A DNA stretch of 9,229 nucleotides from CAZOWW01 sp964583765. GTDB taxonomy: Bacteria; Actinomycetota; Actinomycetes; Actinomycetales; Kineosporiaceae. The stretch covers positions 1 through 9,229 of the forward strand of contig CAZOWW010000174.1 in NCBI GenBank assembly GCA_964583765.1. The letters are read 5' to 3'. The position numbers were made by a program, and so were the translations under genes. Below the pieces are notes generated by a model. It saw nothing but the letters and a program-made list of their open reading frames with translations. It made no database searches and had not been told where the DNA came from. Shown piece after piece: positions 1 to 8,100 of the stretch (the first letter of the stretch is position 1; every line of letters starts with the position of its first letter).

Positions 1-31
1 CGCGTCTCGCTGGGGGCGGACGCGGCCCGTT

Positions 32-874
32 TCAGGCGCCGCCGGCGTCCTTGTCAGCGGCCAGTGGATCAGCCACCGTGCCTCCTGCCGGGTCGAGCAA
101 CCCCTGCGCCAGCCGCGTCACCCGGACGGGGGACGGCGGCGCAAGCTGGGCGACAACACGGAGGGCGGCAAGGACATCGTCGGGTCGTACGGCCGGTGTG
201 AAGTGCCGAACGACCACTTCAAGTATCGCACAACACCTGGCGGTGCATGAGGTGCGACCCTCGGTTACCCCATTCCGACTTTCCGGACCATCGAGGACTC
301 TCGGGGCGTCACCCGTCGGTTCCGCGGACGCCGCAGGCGGGTCCACGGTGCCGCGGGGTTCCGAGCCGTGGTCGCCCGCCGCGCCGAGTACCCGGGCGGA
401 GTGCACCGCGGCGCGCGCGTCGAAGGTGCGCACCCCCTGCTTGGTCAGCCGCGAGACCCTCACCTCGTCCGCCGCGAGGAACGCCGTGAGGGCGGCCCGG
501 GCCTCGGCGTCCGGGACGTCGAACAGCTCGATGCGCCACACGGAGGCTTCGAGCCGCTCGGCCAGCGCCCCGGACCGGACCGGCACGACCTCCAGGACGT
601 CGAGCCCGGGCGGCAGGGCCTCGTCCAGCGCCCGCCGCAGGGTCTCGGGGTCGCAGTGGCGCGTGGTCGCGATCTCCAGGTACTCGGCCTCGCTGGCCGC
701 ACCCGTGGGCGCCGCATTCGCGTAGGAGATGCGCGGGTGCGGGCTGAACCCCGCCGAGTAGGCCACCGGGACCTCTGCCCGCCGGACCGCCCGTTCGAGC
801 GCCCGCTGGAAGTCGCGGTGACTGGAGAAACGCAACCGACCCCGCTTGCCGTACCGCACCCGCAGGCGCTGCAC
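32..874 (-). CDS. TIGR03936 / DUF2344 radical-SAM-linked protein
   Basis: 280-residue protein of the DUF2344 family, known as a partner of, or C-terminal fusion to, TIGR03960-type radical-SAM proteins; its biochemical role is not established. The family-typical N-terminus is present: a basic RVRYGKRGRLRFSSHRD segment (residues 5-21), then AYSAGFSPHPRISYA (38-52). The conserved C-terminal part begins at CAILEVVVRH (215-224) and includes PAVRPDDVLAALR (227-239) and TRLAQG (253-258). Between them lies a variable linker rich in Gly, Pro, Ser and Glu (about 160-207), followed by three cysteines (210, 214, 215). The start is GTG at 874, 22 nt after the stop of the radical-SAM gene. No Shine-Dalgarno sequence is visible there, so translation probably depends on coupling to the upstream gene. 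No upstream in-frame ATG or GTG lies close by. The next gene, perhaps an RNase E/G as in related genomes, is outside the window. Confidence 0.9.
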   Translation of the reverse strand: MQRLRVRYGKRGRLRFSSHRDFQRALERAVRRAEVPVAYSAGFSPHPRISYANAAPTGAASEAEYLEIATTRHCDPETLRRALDEALPPGLDVLEVVPVRSGALAERLEASVWRIELFDVPDAEARAALTAFLAADEVRVSRLTKQGVRTFDARAAVHSARVLGAAGDHGSEPRGTVDPPAASAEPTGDAPRVLDGPESRNGVTEGRTSCTARCCAILEVVVRHFTPAVRPDDVLAALRVVAQLAPPSPVRVTRLAQGLLDPAGGTVADPLAADKDAGGA

Positions 875-896
875 AGGCGGTGCGGGAGGCGGGCCG

Positions 897-2954
897 TCAG
901 GGACGCGGGCCAGCGAGGGCCTCCTTCATCAGGGCCGGAGCCGGGTCCTGCCCGGGCTGCGGCACGACCGGAACGTGCTCAGGGGATGCCGGAACGGCCT
1001 CGGGCGCGGCCGACAGCGGACCGGGCCGCACCGCCAGCGGCAGCAGGCCCCGGCCCGAGGGACCCACCTGGGTCTGCGTGCCCAGACTGCCGCAGACACC
1101 GCAGTCGTAACACGGGGTCCAGCGACAGTCCTCGACCTCCCCCTCCGCGAGGGCCGCCTGCCAGTCCTCCCACAACCACTCGCGGTCGAGTCCCGCGTCG
1201 AGGTGGTCCCAGGGCAGCACCTCGTCGAAGGACCGTTCCCGCGTGGTGTACCAGTCCACGTCCACCGGTTCGCCGGCCAGGGCCGTCCGGGCCGCGGCCA
1301 TCCAGCGGTCGAAGGAGAAGTGCTCGCTCCAGCCGTCGAAGCGGCCGCCGTCCTCCCAGACCGCCCGGATCACCCGGCCGACCCGGCGGTCGCCGCGGGC
1401 GAGGAGTCCCTCGATCACGGACGGACGCCCGTCGTGGTAGCGGATGCCGATCGCCCGTCCGTACTGGCGGTCGGCGCGGATGTTCTCCCGCAGCGCGGTC
1501 AGCCGGGCGTCGATGCGGGCGTGGTCCAGCTGCCCGGCCCACTGGAACGGCGTGTGCGACTTGGGCACGAACCCGCCGATGCTCACGGTGCACCGGATGT
1601 CCCGCTGCCCGGAGATCTCACGGCCGGTACGGATCACCCGACGGGCGAGCTCGGCGATCCGCAGCACGTCCTCGTCGGTCTCGGTGGGCAGCCCGCACAT
1701 GAAGTAGAGCTTCACCTGGCGCCAGCCCGCGGAGTAGGCCGCGGCCACGGTCCGCACGAGGTCGTCCTCGGTGACCATCTTGTTGATCACACGGCGGATC
1801 CGCTCGCTGCCGCCCTCCGGCGCGAAGGTGAGCCCGGACCGGCGGCCGTTGCGCGAGAGTTCCTGCGCCAGGTCGATGTTGAACGCGTCCACCCGGGTAC
1901 TCGGCAGCGACAACCCGATGTTGCTGCCCTGGTAGCGATCGGCCAGGCCCCGGGTCAGTTCGGCGATCTCGGAGTGGTCGGCGCTCGAGAGGCTGAGCAG
2001 GCCCACCTCCTCGAAGCCGGTCGCCCGCAGGCCGCGGTCGACCATCTCCCCCACGCCGGCGGTCGTCCGCTCCCGCACCGGCCGGGTGATCATGCCCGCC
2101 TGGCAGAACCGGCAGCCCCGGGTGCAGCCGCGGAAGATCTCCACGCTCATGCGCTCGTGCACGGTCTCGGCCAGCGGCACCAGGGGGTGCTTCGGGTACG
2201 GCCAGGAGTCGAGGTCGCTGACCGTGTGCTTGGTCACCCGCCAGGGCACGCTCGCCCGGGTGGGCACCACGCGGCGGATCGCGCCGTCCGGGCGGTACTC
2301 GACCCGGTAGAACTGCGGCACGTACACCCCGCCGGTGCGGGCCAGCCGCTCCAGCAGCTCCACCCGCCCGCCGGGCCGGCCCTCCCGCTTCCAGTCCCGC
2401 ACGAGGTCGGTGACGAGGCCTACGGCCTGCTCGCCGTCACCCAGGACCACCGCGTCCACGAAGTCCGCGATCGGCTCCGGGTTGAACGCGGCGTGCCCGC
2501 CGACGATCACCACAGGATGATCCTCGCCCCGATCGGTGGCGAGGAGCGGGATCCCGGCGAGGTCGAGGGCGGTCAGCAGGTTCGTGTACCCGAGCTCCGT
2601 GGAGAACGAGACACCCAGGAGGTCGAACGCACCCAGGGGCCGGTGGGCGTCCACCGTGAACTGGGGGACGCCGTGCTGCCGCATGAGCGCCTCGAGATCC
2701 GGCCAGACCGCGTACGTGCGCTCGGCCAGGGCGTCGTCCCGCTCGTTGAGGACCTCGTAGAGGATCATCAGTCCCTGGTTCGGGAGTCCCACCTCGTAGG
2801 CGTCGGGGTACATCAACGCCCAGTGCACGGTGCTCTCACCGGCCAGGTCCCAGTCCTTCACGGTGCTGTTCAGCTCGCCGCCGACGTACTGGATGGGCTT
2901 ACCCACCTGTGGCAGCAGCGGTTCCAGCCGATCGAAGATCGACTCGACGGGCAT
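897..2954 (-). CDS. TIGR03960-family radical SAM protein (B12-binding-like N-domain)
   Basis: 685-residue protein. The N-terminal third (about 40-185) resembles the Rossmann-like B12-binding domain found in many radical-SAM enzymes (VSFSTELGYTN 115-125, VIVGGHAAFNPEPI 149-162), but an exact cobalamin DxHxxG motif is missing; DAHRPLG at 102-108 has the glycine one position late. The radical-SAM core carries the CX3CX2C cluster motif at Cys277, Cys281 and Cys284, expected to bind [4Fe-4S] and S-adenosylmethionine. FAPEGGSERIR (377-387) and a long TIM-barrel-like region follow. A second cysteine set, CX4CX2CX2C at 610, 615, 618 and 621, may bind another cluster or metal. Residues from about 630 form a Pro/Ala-rich tail. 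The start is ATG at 2954, preceded by GGAGG at 2962-2966 with 7-nt spacing; the frame stays open to 3089, but that extension is not family-like. A weak -10-like TAGGCT lies at 2990-2995 with no clear -35. The reaction and substrate are unknown. It forms a pair with the DUF2344 gene 22 nt downstream. Confidence 0.93.
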   Translation of the reverse strand: MPVESIFDRLEPLLPQVGKPIQYVGGELNSTVKDWDLAGESTVHWALMYPDAYEVGLPNQGLMILYEVLNERDDALAERTYAVWPDLEALMRQHGVPQFTVDAHRPLGAFDLLGVSFSTELGYTNLLTALDLAGIPLLATDRGEDHPVVIVGGHAAFNPEPIADFVDAVVLGDGEQAVGLVTDLVRDWKREGRPGGRVELLERLARTGGVYVPQFYRVEYRPDGAIRRVVPTRASVPWRVTKHTVSDLDSWPYPKHPLVPLAETVHERMSVEIFRGCTRGCRFCQAGMITRPVRERTTAGVGEMVDRGLRATGFEEVGLLSLSSADHSEIAELTRGLADRYQGSNIGLSLPSTRVDAFNIDLAQELSRNGRRSGLTFAPEGGSERIRRVINKMVTEDDLVRTVAAAYSAGWRQVKLYFMCGLPTETDEDVLRIAELARRVIRTGREISGQRDIRCTVSIGGFVPKSHTPFQWAGQLDHARIDARLTALRENIRADRQYGRAIGIRYHDGRPSVIEGLLARGDRRVGRVIRAVWEDGGRFDGWSEHFSFDRWMAAARTALAGEPVDVDWYTTRERSFDEVLPWDHLDAGLDREWLWEDWQAALAEGEVEDCRWTPCYDCGVCGSLGTQTQVGPSGRGLLPLAVRPGPLSAAPEAVPASPEHVPVVPQPGQDPAPALMKEALAGPRP

Positions 2955-3152
2955 CGGCAGGCCTCCGGAGGGGACACGAGCAGGCCCCCAGCCTAACCGG
3001 CGGCCACAGTGCCGGCCGCTCGGCCGCAGGGCCACCTGGTCCCCCGGTCGCAGAGCCCTGGCGAACCGGTCGCGGGACCGCCGGACCACCCGGGGTCAGG
3101 GCCGAGGAGCGGCCGCGGAGGAACCCAGCTCACGGTGTCGTGCGGCGGGGCC

Positions 3153-3581
3153 TCACAGCTCCGGGAACCACACCTTGACCTCGCGGGCGGCCGAGTCCGG
3201 GGAGTCCGAGCCGTGCACCACGTTCTGGGTGATGCCCTGGCCCCAGTCGTGGCCGAGGTCGCCACGGATGGTGCCGGGCGCGGCCTTGGTGGGGTCGGTC
3301 GCCCCGGCCAGGCTGCGGAAGCCCTCGACGACCCGCACGCCCTCGGCGACGATCGCCACGACCGGACCGGAGGACATGAACGCGATCAGGTTCTCGTAGA
3401 ACGGCTTGCCGATGTGCTCGATGTAGTGCTCGGCGAGGATGTCCCGGGTGGGGACCCGCAGATCGAGGGCCACGATGCGGTACCCCTTGGCCTCGATCCG
3501 CCGGATGACCTCACCCACCTGGCCACGGCTCACGCCGTCCGGCTTGACCAGGACGAGTGTCCGTTCGGTCTGGCTGCTCAC
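3153..3581 (-). CDS. ndk: Nucleoside diphosphate kinase
   Basis: 142-residue cytosolic enzyme that transfers the gamma-phosphate of ATP to nucleoside diphosphates through a phosphohistidine, balancing NTP and dNTP pools. The full-length family pattern is visible: TLVLVKPDGV (8-17), the Kpn-loop-type region GATDPTKAAPGTIRGD (93-108), and the active-site motif NVVHGSDS (120-127) with catalytic His123. The protein ends in WFPEL, as is common for the family. Between IRGD and HGSDS it is about four residues longer than the M. tuberculosis form as I recall it (segment LGHDWGQGITQ, 109-119); similar insertions occur in some Actinobacteria. The start is GTG at 3581, with GGGAGG at 3588-3593 six nt upstream. 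It lies 128 nt after folC; that gap contains a -10-like TAGCGT (3655-3660) but no convincing -35, so an independent promoter is possible but unproven. Confidence 0.97.
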   Translation of the reverse strand: MSSQTERTLVLVKPDGVSRGQVGEVIRRIEAKGYRIVALDLRVPTRDILAEHYIEHIGKPFYENLIAFMSSGPVVAIVAEGVRVVEGFRSLAGATDPTKAAPGTIRGDLGHDWGQGITQNVVHGSDSPDSAAREVKVWFPEL

Positions 3582-3681
3582 GCGGGACCTCCCTGTGGCG
3601 AGATGCTCTCGTGGTGGACGTGCGGCACACAGCGGTGCATACGCGTGCGATCCCACGCTAGTGCGCTCGCGGAACGGACCG

Positions 3682-3721
3682 GCGCTCAGCCCACCGGCCC
3701 GCCCAGCGCTCAGCCAACCGG
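3682..3721. repeat. Short direct duplication spanning the folC stop codon
   Basis: Two 16-nt copies with one mismatch, GCGCTCAGCCCACCGG at 3682-3697 and GCGCTCAGCCAACCGG at 3706-3721 (plus strand), lie 24 nt apart. On the coding strand each contains codons for Pro-Val-Gly followed by TGA. The 24-nt period is a whole number of codons, so the second PVG-stop is in frame with folC. This looks like an old tandem duplication of the folC 3' end. Confidence 0.7.
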
Positions 3722-5182
3722 TCGCCCCAGCAACGTGCGGACCTCGGCGGCCACGGTCACCGAACCGGTCGCCAACACCCCCCCGCCCGGCAGGTCGTCG
3801 TACTCGCAGCGCTCGATCGCGAGGGTGAGGGCGTCGTCGAGGCGCTCGCACAGGTGCACCCGGTCGTCGTCGAAGACCTCCCGGGCGATCTCGGCCAGTT
3901 CCTCGACCGGCATCGACCGGGCCGAGGACGAGCGCGTGATCACCACCTCGTCCAGCACGTCGCCGAGCGCGACCAGGATGCCCAGGGCGTCCTTGTCCGC
4001 GAGGACACCCACCACCCCGACGAGACGGGAGAAGGAGAAGGTGTCGGTCAGCGCCTCGGCGAGCACCCGCGCCCCGGCCGGGTTGTGCGCGGCGTCCACG
4101 AGCACCGTCGGGCTGCGCCGCACGACCTCCAGCCGGCCGGGCGAGTCCACGTCGACGAACGCGGCGCGCACCACCTCGACGTCCAGGGACGGGCTTCCGG
4201 TCGGCACGGGGAGCCGGGCCGGACCCATGGGAGCGCCCAGGCCGGAGCCGAGGTCCTCGGACCGGGTGGCGAGCAGGGCCTCCACCGCGGCGAGCGCACA
4301 GGCCGCATTGCGTGCCTGATGGACTCCGTGCAGGGGCAGGAAGATCTCCTCGTAGACACCGCTGAGGCCCGACAGGGCCACCAACTGCCCGCCGAGGGCG
4401 AGCTCCCGCCGGGAGACCCCGAAGTCCCGCCCCTCCAGCACCACCGTGGCGTCCACCCGAGCCGCGTGCTCCAGGAGCACCTCCAGCGCCTCGGGGGGCT
4501 GCTCGGCGATGACGGCGACCGCGCCGGCCTTGATGATCCCGGCCTTCTCGGTGGCGATCGCCGCCACGTCGTGGCCGAGGAACCGTTCGTGGTCCAGGCC
4601 GATCGGCATGATCACCGCGACCGAGCCGTCGGCGACATTGGTGGCGTCCCACGAGCCGCCCATGCCCACCTCGATCGCGGCGACGTCCACCGGGGCGTCC
4701 GCGAAGACGGCGAAGGCCAGCGCGACCAGGACCTCGAAGAAGGTCATCCGGGGCTCGCCCCGCTCCGCCGACCCGGCGTCGACCAGGTCGAGGTACGGCT
4801 CGAGCTCCTGATAGGCCTCGGCGAACCGATCCGGGGGCAGCGGCGTGCCGTCCAGGCAGATCCGCTCGCGCAGGTCGACCAGGTGCGGACTCGTGAAGCG
4901 CCCGGTCCGCAGTCCGTGCTCCCGCAACAGGCGCTCGACCATGCGCGTGGTGGAGGTCTTGCCGTTGGTGCCGGTCAGGTGGACGACCCCGAAGCTGCGC
5001 TGCGGGTCCCCGAGCAGCCGGCACACCGCCGCGATGCGGTCCAGGCTCGGCACCAGGTCGTGCTCGGGCGCCCGGGCCAGGATCCGGGCGCCCACCTGGG
5101 CCATCCGTTCCCGGGCCGCCGCGTCGGCCGCGGCCCGACGAGCCGCCGCCGGACCGCCGGACCGGTGCGAGGCCGGCGTCAC
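3710..5182 (-). CDS. folC: Bifunctional folylpolyglutamate synthase / dihydrofolate synthase
   Basis: 490-residue ATP-dependent Mur-ligase-family enzyme. It joins L-glutamate to dihydropteroate to make dihydrofolate and then extends the gamma-glutamyl tail of folates, in the cytosol. Visible motifs are the P-loop TGTNGKTST (70-78), RFTSPHL (95-101), the family signature EVGMGGSWDATN (171-182), GLDHERFLG (195-203), EKAGIIKAG (212-220), and in the C-terminal glutamate-ligase domain VDAAHNPAGA (362-371), LADKD (394-398) and ATGSVTVAAEV (471-481). It is longer than the usual 420-450 residues because of an Ala/Arg-rich N-terminal extension (about 1-28) and a Gly/Pro-rich insert (about 304-333). 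The GTG start at 5182 overlaps the ileS TGA in a GTGA tetranucleotide, with GGAG five nt upstream inside ileS, so translational coupling to ileS is likely. The alternative name dihydrofolate synthase-only cannot be excluded from sequence alone. Confidence 0.95.
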   Translation of the reverse strand: MTPASHRSGGPAAARRAAADAAARERMAQVGARILARAPEHDLVPSLDRIAAVCRLLGDPQRSFGVVHLTGTNGKTSTTRMVERLLREHGLRTGRFTSPHLVDLRERICLDGTPLPPDRFAEAYQELEPYLDLVDAGSAERGEPRMTFFEVLVALAFAVFADAPVDVAAIEVGMGGSWDATNVADGSVAVIMPIGLDHERFLGHDVAAIATEKAGIIKAGAVAVIAEQPPEALEVLLEHAARVDATVVLEGRDFGVSRRELALGGQLVALSGLSGVYEEIFLPLHGVHQARNAACALAAVEALLATRSEDLGSGLGAPMGPARLPVPTGSPSLDVEVVRAAFVDVDSPGRLEVVRRSPTVLVDAAHNPAGARVLAEALTDTFSFSRLVGVVGVLADKDALGILVALGDVLDEVVITRSSSARSMPVEELAEIAREVFDDDRVHLCERLDDALTLAIERCEYDDLPGGGVLATGSVTVAAEVRTLLGRPVG

Positions 5183-8100
5183 GCCCGCTCCAGGTGCAAC
5201 TGCACCTCGTCGGGATCCTCGCCGGCGGACTCCTCGAACACGAGGGAATCCGCCAACGTCTCGCCCCGCAGCAGGTCCGCGTACCGCTCGGCCCAGGCCC
5301 GCCGCTCCCTGTCCACGCCCACCCGCAGGCGGATGCGATCCGAGACGTGCAGCCCCGTGGCCTTGCGCCGCTCCTGGATCGCCCGCACCACGTCCCGGGC
5401 CCAGCCCTCGGCGGAGAGCTCCTCGTCGAGCACCGTGTCCAGCACGACGAAGCCACCGGAGGGCAGCACGGCCACCGCGCGGGAACCGTCCTGGGACTCG
5501 GCCACCACGGTCTCCAGCTGGTACTCCCCCGGCAGCAACGCGAGACCGCCGCAGACCGGGTCGCCGTCCGGGCCGAGCGTCCAGTCGCCCGTCTTGCTCG
5601 AGCGGATCGCGACCTGCACCTCGCGGCCGAGTCGCGGTCCGGCGGCCCGGGCGTTGACCGTCAGGCGCCGGGTCACCCCGAGCGCGGCGGCCCCCGCGTC
5701 GTCCAGGTCCACCAGCCGCACGGCCTTGACGTTGACCTCGTCCGCGAGCACGCCCAGGAACGGCTGCAGCCGCCCGGGCGCGGTGACCGCGACGGTCAGC
5801 TCACGCAGCGGCTGGCGCACCCGCAGGCCACCCGCCTTGCGCAGGCCCAGGGTCGCCGAGGCCACCTCGCGCACGGCGTCCATGGCCTCCACGAGCTCCG
5901 GATCGGCGGGCAGGTCCTCGGCCAGCGGCCAGTCCGCCAGGTGGACGCTGCGCCCGCCGGTGAGGCCGCGCCAGATCTCCTCGCCGACCAGGGGCAGCAG
6001 GGGGGCGACCAAGCGGCAGAGCACCTCGAGCACGGTGGCCAGGGTGTCGAAGGCGCCGGCCTCCTCGTCCCAGAACCGTTCCCGGGAGCGACGCACGTAC
6101 CAGTTGGTCAACACGTCCAGGAAGTCCCGCACGCTCGCGCAGGCGGAGGCCAGGTCGTAGCCGTCCAGCTGCGTGGTGAGCTCGGCGACCAGGTCGTGGG
6201 TCTTCGCGAGCAGGTACCGGTCGAGCACCGCCGGCGAGTCCGTCCGCAGGCGCGCCCGGTACCCGTCGGTCCCGGCGCTGTTGGCGTACAGGCCGAAGAA
6301 GTACCAGACGTTCCAGAGCGGGATCATCACCTGGCGCACGCTGTCCCGGATGCCCTGCTCGGTGACCACCAGGTTGCCGCCCCGCAGCACCGGTGAGGAC
6401 ATCAGGAACCACCGCATGGCGTCCGCGCCGTCCCGGTCGAGCACCTCGGAGACGTCCGGGTAGTTGCGCAGGCTCTTGGACATCTTGCGGCCGTCGTCCC
6501 CGAGCAGGATGCCGTGGCTGACGCAGGTCGCGAACGCGGGCCGGTCGAACAGGGCCGTGGCCAGCACGTGCAGGGTGTAGAACCAGCCGCGGGTCTGCCC
6601 GATGTACTCCACGATGAAGTCACCCGGGTAGTGGTGCTCGAACCAGTCCGCGCTCTCGAACGGGTAGTGCACCTGGGCGAACGGCATCGAGCCCGACTCG
6701 AACCAGCAGTCCAGCACCTCCGGCACCCGACGCATCGTCGAGCGGCCGGTCGGGTCGTCCGGGTTGGGTCGGGTGAGCTGGTCCACGTACGGGCGGTGCA
6801 GGTCACTCGGGCGTACCCCGAAGTCCCGCTCCAGCTCGTCGAGCGACCCGTAGACGTCCACCCGGGGGTACTGCGGGTCATCACTGACCCAGACCGGGAT
6901 CGGCGATCCCCAGTACCGGTTGCGGCTGATCGACCAGTCCCGGGCGTTCTCCAGCCACTTGCCGAAGGAGCCGTCCTTGATGTGGTCGGGGACCCACCGG
7001 ATCTGCTGGTTGAGCTCGACCATGCGGTCGCGGAAGCTGGTCACCCGCACGAACCAGCTGGACACCGCCTTGTAGATGAGCGGGTTGTCACAGCGCCAGC
7101 AGTGCGGGTAGGTGTGGTCGTAGGTCTCCTGGCGCACGAGCAGCGCCCCGCCCTCGGTGCCGGCCCGCAGGGCGGTGATCACCGGCTTGTTGGCGTCGAA
7201 GACGAGCATCCCCGTGTACGGCGGCACCTCCGCGGTGAACCGACCCTGGCCGTCCACCGGGACGACCGGCTCGATGCCCGCGAGATCGCAGACCAGCTTG
7301 TCGTCCTCGCCGAAGGCGGGTGCCAGGTGGACCAGGCCAGTGCCGTCCTCGGTGGTCACGAAGTCGGCACCGAGCACCTGGTGGGCGTTCGGCCGGCCGG
7401 TGAAGAAGTCGAACGGCGGGGCGTAGTGACTGCCCAGCAGCTCCGCACCGCGGAACCGCACGACCACGCGCTCGGCCGCATCGGGGCCCAGTTCCCGGGC
7501 GTAGTGGGTCAGCCGCGCCTCGGCCAGGAGCAGCCGCCGGCCGGCCAGCGGGGTCTCGGGCGCGCCTTCGACCACCACGTAGTCCAGCTCCGGGTGCACC
7601 GCCACCGCGAGGTTGCTCGGCAGGGTCCACGGCGTGGTGGTCCAGATCAGGGCGAGCGCACCGGCCGCGGGGCCGTCCACCAGCGGGAGACCGACCGTGA
7701 CCGCGGGGTCCTGGCGGGGCCGGTAGACGTCGTCCATGCGGGTCTCGGTGTTGCTCAGCGGCGTCTCGCAGCGCCAGCAGTAGGCGAGCACCCGGAAGCC
7801 CTCGTAGATCAGTCCCTTGTCCCACAGGGTCTTGAACGCCCACAGGACGCTCTCCATGTAGTCCAGGTCGAGGGTCTTGTAGTCGTGGTCGAAGTCCACC
7901 CAGCGCGCCTGGCGCCGGACGTACTCCTCCCACTCCTTCGTGTACCGCAGCACCGAGGCCTTGCACGCGTCGTTGAACGGCGCGACGCCCATCGCCTCGA
8001 TCTCGGACTTGTGCGTGAGGCCGAGCTGCTTCTCGGCCTCCACCTCAGCCGGCAGCCCGTGGCAGTCCCAGCCGAAGCGTCGCTCCACCCGGCGCCCCTG

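Noticed and set aside
846..2996. 716-codon open frame on the plus strand
   Set aside because: It lies antisense to the radical-SAM gene, its product is His/Pro/Arg/Val-rich without a domain, and long open shadow frames are expected at this GC content.
3027..3060. Terminator hairpin after ndk (CAGGGC/GCCCTG)
   Set aside because: Only 6 bp with a 22-nt loop and no U-run; such pairings are frequent by chance at this GC content.
2955..3089. 45-residue N-terminal extension of the radical-SAM protein
   Set aside because: The extension is arginine/glycine-rich and not family-like, while the ATG at 2954 has a GGAGG at 7 nt and begins with the expected MPVESIFDRLEPLLP.
3582..5456. Long in-frame extension upstream of ndk
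   Set aside because: It is an Arg/Gly-rich out-of-frame reading of folC; Ndk homology starts exactly at the GTG at 3581 with a good ribosome binding site.
3854..6160. 768-codon open frame on the plus strand
   Set aside because: It runs antisense to folC and ileS and has low-complexity composition with no recognisable motif.
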